Origin: Streptomyces sp. GS7
Lineage (GTDB): Bacteria > Actinomycetota > Actinomycetes > Streptomycetales > Streptomycetaceae
DNA length: 64,000 nt
Assembly: GCF_009834125.1 (NCBI RefSeq)
Contig: NZ_CP047146.1
Span: 3,589,501 to 3,653,500 of the forward strand
Reading direction: 5' to 3'
Part shown: one piece after another, positions 58,603 through 64,000 of the stretch
Layout of the letters: every line of letters begins with the position of its first letter
How positions within the stretch are numbered: the first letter of the stretch is position 1
Notes under the pieces: model-generated
Told to the model about the DNA's origin: nothing
Databases searched by the model: none
The model's input: the letters and a program-made list of their open reading frames with translations, nothing else
Program-made: the position numbers and the translations under genes

Positions 58603-59358
58603 GTGGGACTCGATGACGCTTCGCTGACCTCACTGGCCGTCCTGGGAGACGAGCTGAGGCGGCGGATGTTCGACGTCATACGGCGCGAGCACCGCCCGCT
58701 GACTCGCGAGGAGGTGGCCGCGCGCGTGGGCATCTCCCGCAAGCTGGCGGCGTTCCACCTCGACAAACTCGTCGCGGCCGGACTGCTGCGGTCCCACTAC
58801 GCCTCACCGTCCGGCATCCGCAAGGTCGGCCGGCACCCGAAGCTCTACGAACCCGCCGCCGAAGCGATCGAGGTCAGCGTCCCCGAACGCCGCTTCCAGC
58901 TGCTGGCCGACCTGCTCGCCGAGGCCGTGCTCAGCGAGGCCCCCGGTGAGTCGGCGCACGACGCGGCGGTGCGCGTGGCCGGTGAACGGGGCAGGAACAT
59001 CGGCGCCGCCGAACGCGTCCGCGCGCGTCCCGGCCGGCTGGGTGCCGAGCGCGGCCTCAGCCTCGCCATCGAGTCGCTCGACGGGCTCGGGTTCGAGCCC
59101 GAACGCAGCACCCCCACCCTGGTTCTGCTGCGCAACTGCCCGTTCCACCCGCTGGCCGCCAAGACTCCCGAGCTGGTCTGCGACATCAACCAGGCTTTCC
59201 TGGCCGGCTACCTCCAGGGCCTGGGCAGCGACGCCACCGACGCCGTGCTCGCCCCACACCCCGGCCGGTGCTGCGTCGAGCTGCGCGCCCGCGCATCGGC
59301 CACCGGAGGAGACGGCTCCGAAGCGGCCTGTGACCGCCGACTCGAAAACCAGCAGTAG
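58603..59358 (+). CDS. Cys-containing winged-helix regulator (SufR-like)
   Basis: 251 aa from GTG 58603, which lies 6 nt after a TAGCGT -10 and so may be leaderless. Winged helix about 10-70 (LGDELRRRMFDVIRREHRPL, then RKLAAFHLDKLVAAGLLRSH). The C-terminal part carries NCPFHPLAAKTPELVCDINQ and GRCCVEL, Cys residues arranged as in Fe-S cluster regulators of the SufR/DeoR-like group. It may sense redox or iron and control the co-directional DoxX gene 230 bp on (inference). Confidence 0.75.
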   Translation: MGLDDASLTSLAVLGDELRRRMFDVIRREHRPLTREEVAARVGISRKLAAFHLDKLVAAGLLRSHYASPSGIRKVGRHPKLYEPAAEAIEVSVPERRFQLLADLLAEAVLSEAPGESAHDAAVRVAGERGRNIGAAERVRARPGRLGAERGLSLAIESLDGLGFEPERSTPTLVLLRNCPFHPLAAKTPELVCDINQAFLAGYLQGLGSDATDAVLAPHPGRCCVELRARASATGGDGSEAACDRRLENQQ

Positions 59359-59587
59359 CCCGAAAAACGCCAGCGGCATTTTCCGCTACCCCTGGACCTC
59401 GCCCGCCAGAAGGAGAAGTATCGGAGGTGTGGGGGACCGGGCCGGAGGCCGGACCACTTCACAGGACCGCGGGCCCGTCTGATCCCCGCCGCGTACGCAT
59501 CATCCGTTGCGTGCCCCATCTCTCACCGGCGCCCGTTCGATCGCGACGTTCGCCCACGGGCGTCACCGAAGTACAGGTGAACCCGCC

Positions 59588-60133
59588 ATGGAACGAGCAA
59601 CCACCCCCACCGCACGCCAGGCCGGCGCAGCGACAGGCCCCTCACCGCCGGCCGTGCGCCCCGCGGACGTGGGCGTACTGCTGATGCGACTGTCCGTCGG
59701 CCTGCTGATGGCCGGCCACGGCGCCCAGAAGCTGTTCGGCTTGTTCGGCGGCCACGGGATCCAGGCCACCGGCAGGGACTTCGCGGCACTGGGGTACCAC
59801 CCTGGCACCCTCTTCGCCGGCGTCGCCGGCGCCTCCGAGTTCCTGGGCGGCCTGGGGGTGGCCATGGGGCTCCTGACGCCCTTGGCCGCCGCCGCGGTCA
59901 TCGGCGTAATGATCAATGCGATGGTGGTCACCGCACCCCACGGCCTGTGGTCGACCGAAGACGGCATCGAATACCCCATAGTCATCACCCTGGTCGTGCT
60001 CGGCGTGGCCCTCATCGGGCCCGGCGCCCTCTCCCTCGACCGGTTCTTCCCGTGGCGCGACGGCGGCTGGCGTGCGGGGGCCCTGGCCCTCGTCCTCGGC
60101 GGCGTCGGCTCAGCCATCGTCCTGAGCCTGTGA
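59588..60133 (+). CDS. DoxX family membrane protein
   Basis: 181 aa from ATG 59588. Four helices with VGVLLMRLSVGLLMAGHGAQ, then KLFGLFGGHGIQATGRDFAA, then ASEFLGGLGVAMGLLTPLAA and PHGLWSTEDGIEYPIVITL: the DoxX/MSAP pattern. Some DoxX proteins help detoxify oxidants or act with a superoxide-dismutase membrane complex. The Cys-regulator upstream fits a redox role. Confidence 0.85.
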   Translation: MERATTPTARQAGAATGPSPPAVRPADVGVLLMRLSVGLLMAGHGAQKLFGLFGGHGIQATGRDFAALGYHPGTLFAGVAGASEFLGGLGVAMGLLTPLAAAAVIGVMINAMVVTAPHGLWSTEDGIEYPIVITLVVLGVALIGPGALSLDRFFPWRDGGWRAGALALVLGGVGSAIVLSL

Positions 60134-60153
60134 CCGCGGCCTCGCACACCTGC

Positions 60154-60174
60154 ATCATTGCAGAGTGCAATGAT
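60154..60174. promoter_or_regulatory. Perfect inverted repeat upstream of the SPW gene
   Basis: ATCATTGCA (60154-60162), GAG, TGCAATGAT (60166-60174): nine-base perfect arms, 21 nt after the DoxX stop and 48 nt before the SPW start. It could be an operator or a terminator for doxX; no T-run follows, favouring an operator. Confidence 0.55.
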
Positions 60175-60221
60175 ATTCTGGGGGTGAGGTCAATCGAGGC
60201 ATACGAGGGGAAGCGATTCGA

Positions 60222-60680
60222 ATGTCGGACCTCTCTCACCACACCACGGACATCACCAGCCATCCCGACGTTGCCGAGATGCGGGAGCGCTACGCACGGC
60301 TGGTCTCCGGACGCCGAGCCGCCGCCCTCGACGGGATCGTGCTCCTCACCGGAATGTACGCGGCGATCTCGCCGTGGGTGGTGCACTTCCACGCCACGAG
60401 CTCCGAACTGACGGTGAACAACCTCGTCATCGGCCTGGTGCTGACCGCGATCGGCCTCGGGCTGACCCGGGCACCGGAGCGGATGTACCAGCTGACCTGG
60501 ACCTGCGCGGTGATCGGCGTCTGGCTGGTCATCTCCCCCTGGGTCGTGACCGCCGGGCACCGTGCGAGCGCGGGACCGATCTGGAACAACGTCGTGATCG
60601 GGGCCGTGACCTTGGCACTCGGGCTGGCGGCCACGCGCCTGGCGATGGGTGCGGGGCGCGAGCAGAGGCCGGGCGCCTAG
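60222..60680 (+). CDS. SPW repeat membrane protein
   Basis: 152 aa, two SPW repeats: GMYAAISPWVVHF (about 45) and VIGVWLVISPWVV (about 100), each with paired helices. Such proteins are frequent in stress-induced actinobacterial operons; role unknown. Co-directional with DUF3040 and DUF2180 genes. Confidence 0.85.
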   Translation: MSDLSHHTTDITSHPDVAEMRERYARLVSGRRAAALDGIVLLTGMYAAISPWVVHFHATSSELTVNNLVIGLVLTAIGLGLTRAPERMYQLTWTCAVIGVWLVISPWVVTAGHRASAGPIWNNVVIGAVTLALGLAATRLAMGAGREQRPGA

Positions 60681-60726
60681 GGGCTGCCCGGCCGGAAGGC
60701 GACGCGGGCTCCGGGAGGAGGCGACC

Positions 60727-61083
60727 ATGACGCTGCCCATGCATGACCGACGGGTCCTCGCCGAGATCGAGCAGGGCTTCATGGCGGAGGACTCCGACCT
60801 CGCCCTGCTGCTCGGTACCTTCGGCGACACCCTCCGCAGACGTCGGCGGCTCGCTCTCGCGCTGCGTCGCCGGGCCGCCGCGGTGCTGGCCTGCACGGCG
60901 GTGGCGGTCAGCGCGGTGCTGTTCACCGTCGGCCGCCTGGCCCAGAGCACGGCCGCGCTGTGGGCGGCCGGGGCCATGGCGATCGCCTGGGGAGCGCCGT
61001 GGCTCATGGCGCGGCGCCGCACCGGGCGCGGCGGACGGCACGTCGGCGCGGCCGGTCGGCGGCAGGACGTGCCCCCTGTGTGA
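60727..61083 (+). CDS. DUF3040 family membrane protein
   Basis: 118 aa from ATG 60727 after GGGAGGAGG. HDRRVLAEIEQGFMAEDSDL (6-25), then two membrane helices (AAAVLACTAVAVSAVLFTVG, AALWAAGAMAIAWGAPWLM), the standard DUF3040 build. Function unknown, usually near sigma or stress genes. Confidence 0.8.
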   Translation: MTLPMHDRRVLAEIEQGFMAEDSDLALLLGTFGDTLRRRRRLALALRRRAAAVLACTAVAVSAVLFTVGRLAQSTAALWAAGAMAIAWGAPWLMARRRTGRGGRHVGAAGRRQDVPPV

Positions 61084-61158
61084 GCAACCGTCGCCTCACG
61101 CAACAGTTCCACGACAAGAGAAGGGTCCGTGCAGGTGCACGGGAGGCGGGTGAGTCCC

Positions 61159-61395
61159 ATGAAGTGCTTCGACTGCGCGTGGGCCGAGGAGATCGTCGAC
61201 GCCGTGGGGGTGTGCCACCACTGCGGTGTCGGCGTCTGCATGCGGCATTGCCATGTCGCCCTGGAACCCGGCCATCATCTGGCCGGCGTCGGCCAGTCGA
61301 CGCTGTCCCGGCCGGCCCGCGAACTCACCTGTCTCACCTGCCACTTCGCCATGACCCCCGCGTACTCGGCCGAGGCGAAGGGAAGCGCGCGATAA
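61159..61395 (+). CDS. DUF2180 small zinc-binding protein
   Basis: 78 aa from ATG 61159 after GGGAGGCGGG. MKCFDCAWAEEIVDAVGVCH, then HCGVGVCMRHCHV, then ELTCLTCHFAM: three CxxC-type pairs and several His residues indicate one or two zinc sites. This compact family is common in actinomycetes and unassigned. Confidence 0.8.
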   Translation: MKCFDCAWAEEIVDAVGVCHHCGVGVCMRHCHVALEPGHHLAGVGQSTLSRPARELTCLTCHFAMTPAYSAEAKGSAR

Positions 61396-61420
61396 CGCGG
61401 CGGGCGGTGCGGCGCGGGGA

Positions 61421-62059
61421 TCACGCCGGGCCCGCGGGGGCGTCGAGGCCACGGGACACCACGAGTTGCGCGCTGCCGTCGGCCAGCCGGTAGCACAGGC
61501 CGACCACGGCGGCCTGCCCTGCCGCCACCCGCTGCGCCAGCACCCGGGAGCGGTCCAGGAGCAAGTCGACGGTGTGCCGCATGTGTTCGGCGACGATCTC
61601 CTCGGCCTGCACACGTCCGGCCGACCGTGCCGCGAGCACGCTGGAGGTGACGCGCTCGACGACGTCCCGGATGTAGCCGGCCGGCGTCGTACCGTCCTCC
61701 AGCGCGGCACAGGCGGCACCGACCGCACCGCACGAGTCATGGCCGAGGACCACGATCAGCGGACAGTCCAGCATCTCGACCCCGTATTCGATGCTGCCCA
61801 GCACCTCGGCGCCCACGACGTGGCCGGCGGTGCGGACCACGAACAGGTCGCCCAGACCGCGATCGAAGATGATCTCGGCGGCCAGCCGTGAGTCGGAGCA
61901 CCCGAACAGGACGACGAAGGGGCGCTGGGCCAGTGCGACCTCGGCGCGCCGGGTGGCGTCCTGGTTGGGGTGCTCTGCCGTACCGGCGACGAAGCGCTGG
62001 TTGCCTTCGAGGAGTCGCGTGAAGGCTTCGTGGGGAGTGGGGGACATCGTCTGAGCCAT
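61421..62059 (-). CDS. Beta-class carbonic anhydrase
   Basis: 212 aa. Zinc ligands C54, H106 and C109 (LFGCSDSRLAAE and VVLGHDSCGAVGAA) with D56/R58 dyad are all present, as is the N-terminal arm FTRLLEGNQRFVAGT. It interconverts CO2 and bicarbonate. Single gene beside an IS5 fragment, on the opposite strand to the SPW operon. Confidence 0.92.
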   Translation of the reverse strand: MAQTMSPTPHEAFTRLLEGNQRFVAGTAEHPNQDATRRAEVALAQRPFVVLFGCSDSRLAAEIIFDRGLGDLFVVRTAGHVVGAEVLGSIEYGVEMLDCPLIVVLGHDSCGAVGAACAALEDGTTPAGYIRDVVERVTSSVLAARSAGRVQAEEIVAEHMRHTVDLLLDRSRVLAQRVAAGQAAVVGLCYRLADGSAQLVVSRGLDAPAGPA

Positions 62060-62159
62060 GGCCGCACCTTACGGCCGCGAGAGGGGCCCTGCTCGCACGA
62101 CGGGCGGAACGGAAAGGAGACGGAGGCGTGAACGCCGCGTATGACTGGTGGCGTTGAAC

Positions 62160-62426
62160 CACGGCCAGCCGACGCCAGCAGGTCGTGCCCAAGCCGAATC
62201 CGGGTTCCTGCGGCAGGAGTTCCCACGCGATCCCCGTCTGACGGACGAACAGGATGCACTGGAACACCAGCCGATCCGGATGCCGCTTGCGCCCGGGGTG
62301 GCGGGCCCGACACTCGACGTGGGGCAGCAGTGGCGCGACCACCGCCCACAGCTCATGATGGTCGACTTCCCCTGGTTTCGGCCGCGCCACCCAGCACCCC
62401 GGATCGTCAGTCCCGGACTGATCCAA
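62160..62426 (-). pseudogene. IS5-family transposase N-terminal fragment
   Basis: The frame reads DHHELWAVVAPLLPHVECRA, then RHPGRKRHPDRLVFQCILFV, then GIAWELLPQEPGFGLGTTCW and ends in unrelated sequence. This is the N-terminal segment of IS5-type transposases; the DDE domain is absent, so it is a dead end left near the carbonic-anhydrase gene. Confidence 0.75.
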
Positions 62427-62463
62427 CCGTCTTGAAGATCATTTCGTGAGGAGTCCCAAGCCG

Positions 62464-63309
62464 TCACAGGGCGTCGGCGAGGCGGTCAACCTGGTCCGGA
62501 TCGGCGCCGTAGCAGTAGAGCATGACCTCGTCGGCACCGAGATCGGCGAAGCGGGCGATCGCACCGCGGATCTCGTTGGGCGTGGTGAGCATGCCAGCGG
62601 CCATGCGATCCGCCATGCCGGTGAAGGTGTAGTAGGCGTGCATGGCGGCACGGGCGTCGTCGATCACGCTCTGCGGGCCGAGCGCGACGTTGACCTGCGC
62701 GACGAAGCGGGGCTCGCCGTCGCGGCCGTACTCCTTCCAGAACCCGCGGACGGTGTCGAACAGGCTGCCGGCCCAGGACGGCGCCGCAGCGGCCAGGAAG
62801 CCGTCGCCCCAGCGCGCGACCCGTTCGAGCGCGGCGGGCTTGAAGCCACCGAAGAGCACCTCCGGGCCACCGGAGCGGGCGGGCGCGGGACCGATCGGAC
62901 CGACACCATCGCCGTAGGGCTCACCGGACCACAGGCGGCGCATCACCGCCATCTGCTCATCCAGGCGTCGACCTCGGGTGCCCTTGTCGATACCCGTGAC
63001 CTGATGGTCGTCGTCCCGGCCGCCGATGCCCAGGCCGAGGACCAGGCGACCACCGGTCATCCGGTCCAGGGTGGCGGCCTGCTTGGCAAGGAGGGCAGTG
63101 TCGCGTAGCGGGGCGAGCAGTACCTCGGTCTGGATGCGGATGCGGGAGGTGGCACCCGCGAGGAAGGCGAGGGTGACCAGGGGCTCGGGATTGTCATAGA
63201 CGAGCCGGTCGAGCAGGCCCAGTGTGCTGAAGGGCCCGGCGTCGGCGCGCTGGGCCCAGGTGAGCAGGGTGGTCGGGGCGCCGATGGGCAGGCCAATACC
63301 GACGTTCAT
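62464..63309 (-). CDS. LLM-class F420-dependent oxidoreductase
   Basis: 281 aa from ATG 63309 after GGAGG. MNVGIGLPIGAPTTLLTWAQ, RIRIQTEVLLAPLRDTALLA, GGRLVLGLGIGGRDDDHQVT and GPEVLFGGFKPAALERVARW are the luciferase-like TIM-barrel landmarks. In actinomycetes most members use F420 rather than FMN. Redox partner and substrate unknown. Confidence 0.85.
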   Translation of the reverse strand: MNVGIGLPIGAPTTLLTWAQRADAGPFSTLGLLDRLVYDNPEPLVTLAFLAGATSRIRIQTEVLLAPLRDTALLAKQAATLDRMTGGRLVLGLGIGGRDDDHQVTGIDKGTRGRRLDEQMAVMRRLWSGEPYGDGVGPIGPAPARSGGPEVLFGGFKPAALERVARWGDGFLAAAAPSWAGSLFDTVRGFWKEYGRDGEPRFVAQVNVALGPQSVIDDARAAMHAYYTFTGMADRMAAGMLTTPNEIRGAIARFADLGADEVMLYCYGADPDQVDRLADAL

Positions 63310-63604
63310 GAAGGAGACCTCCGAAGGGAAGGGTCGACAAAGACTGTTGCCGCCCCTCCGGCACCTCGGCAAGGTGGGACGTTCCCGCTCTGCGGCGTAC
63401 TCCTGGGGGACGTCTCATCGAAGTGATCTCACTGTAGGGCGAGCCGGTTTGGCGGGACAAGCCATTTGGGACAGCCCCTGACTTCCCACAGTCACGGGCA
63501 GGGCTTGGCCCGCCGTCCGAGTAGCCGACGCTGATCCTGGATGGGCTACGCATACCGGCCGGTCTACGCCGAACGCGACGCACGAGGCATCACCGCCCCT
63601 GGCC
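63310..63604. other. Intergenic region, no gene recognised
   Basis: About 295 bp upstream of the LLM gene. A mini-frame at 63541 on the plus strand (RPVYAERDARGITAPGLIRR) looks protein-like but is too short and lacks a family; possibly a fragment. Confidence 0.35.
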
Positions 63605-64000
63605 TCATCCGCCGGGCGCGCACCCTCGTGACGGACGCGTAGCTCGCCGTCTGCGGGACCTTGACGCGCTTGCTGTCGGACGAGGACCGACCGCCTCACG
63701 CCCCTGGCGACGGCCGCACAACGCAGATGCAGTGTCTGGCCGTTCGCGAATCCTGAGCTGTCTGAGAGGGCGCGGTGACGACGAAGGACGAATCGTAGGG
63801 GAACAGGTATGAAGGTGCGGCCGGCAACGACAAAGTTCCCTTCCTCGTATGAGGAAGGGAACTTGCGCGGAGCGTCCGGCAGGCCGTGCACCTGCATCCC
63901 CCACCGGTTGGAGCGTCCCCTCCGCCCGGCGCCAGAGGATGAGCACCAGGGCGAGGGGCACGGCGAACGCCATCGCGGAGGCGGCGTGGGCCACGCCGAG
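63605..64000 (-). CDS. Possible C-terminus of a membrane protein, cut by window edge
   Basis: Reading from the right edge, the frame begins LGVAHAASAMAFAVPLALVL followed by ILWRRAEGT, one membrane helix and a basic stop-transfer, then a polar tail. The frame stays open to 63605, but the part beyond about 63870 crosses a strong hairpin and looks non-coding. The upstream bulk lies outside the window, so family cannot be named. Confidence 0.35.
   Translation of the reverse strand, partial: LGVAHAASAMAFAVPLALVLILWRRAEGTLQPVGDAGARPAGRSAQVPFLIRGRELCRCRPHLHTCSPTIRPSSSPRPLRQLRIRERPDTASALCGRRQGREAVGPRPTASASRSRRRRATRPSRGCAPGG
63833..63864. terminator. Perfect 14-bp stem hairpin
   Basis: AAGTTCCCTTCCTC (63833-63846), loop GTAT, GAGGAAGGGAACTT (63851-63864): no mismatch in 14 pairs and unusually AT-balanced for this genome. 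No T-run. It could end the membrane-protein transcript entering from the right, or be the remains of a mobile-element end. Confidence 0.55.

Overview
The window is very GC-rich. Its gene style (GTG and TTG starts, 1-4 nt stop/start overlaps, SUKH-4 immunity proteins, WXG100-like proteins, DUF2306, DUF2180 and DUF3040 proteins, ALF repeats, LAxTG sorting signals, F420-type LLM oxidoreductases) points to Streptomyces or a close relative. The many accessory genes, broken genes and IS remnants suggest a chromosomal arm rather than the core. I see no rRNA, tRNA or CRISPR array.

Left part (1-8.1 kb): a minus-strand polymorphic-toxin locus runs WXG100-like protein, deaminase toxin, SUKH-4 protein carrying a catalytically dead deaminase copy, then a P-loop protein cut by the window edge. 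Starts overlap stops through three of these genes. After it come a secreted-type Ig-like protein, a RimK-like ATP-grasp ligase, an AI-2E family exporter and a PadR/DUF2306 pair with a 25-bp perfect palindrome between the two genes.

8.1-17.5 kb is a scrapyard. It holds a fused dehydrogenase/EamA relic, a PhyH dioxygenase, a repeat-rich secreted protein, a GNAT gene flanked by direct-repeat relics, small secreted proteins, a frameshifted FxLD-type methyltransferase relic, an IS630 remnant and a pentapeptide-repeat membrane protein. At 17.7-19.1 kb sits a stand-alone AlaRS catalytic-core paralogue. It is preceded by an Ala-rich mini-ORF and a GNRA-loop hairpin.

19.2-33 kb: an FAD monooxygenase/PadR divergent pair, then an XRE-TPR regulator divergent from a seven-gene, tightly overlapping operon: acyltransferase, acyl-CoA-oxidase-like, KASIII, SDR, KASIII, ACP, KASII. 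This looks like a discrete type II fatty-acyl/polyketide biosynthetic cluster whose product I cannot name. A tandem SUKH-4 protein and another FabG-like SDR follow.

33-45 kb: NmrA-like and YciO-type proteins, then a DevS/DevR-like (OsdK/OsdR-like) GAF kinase and response regulator with a globin-reductase, a PPOX-family protein, membrane/SHOCT proteins and two Hsp20 chaperones. DevR-type palindromes precede the globin gene (two) and the SHOCT gene (one), suggesting one hypoxia/NO/redox stress regulon.

45-64 kb: an ALF-repeat LAxTG cell-wall protein; a HelR-type RNA polymerase helicase beside an erythromycin-esterase gene (a likely small resistance block); an MgtE-N/CBS regulator coupled to an Nramp-like transporter; a KdpD-type DUF4118 protein; TetR plus acyltransferase-3; a DUF2231/NUDIX chimeric pseudogene; a Cys-containing SufR-like regulator; DoxX; SPW-repeat, DUF3040 and DUF2180 proteins; beta-carbonic anhydrase; an IS5 fragment; an LLM oxidoreductase; and a terminal perfect hairpin.
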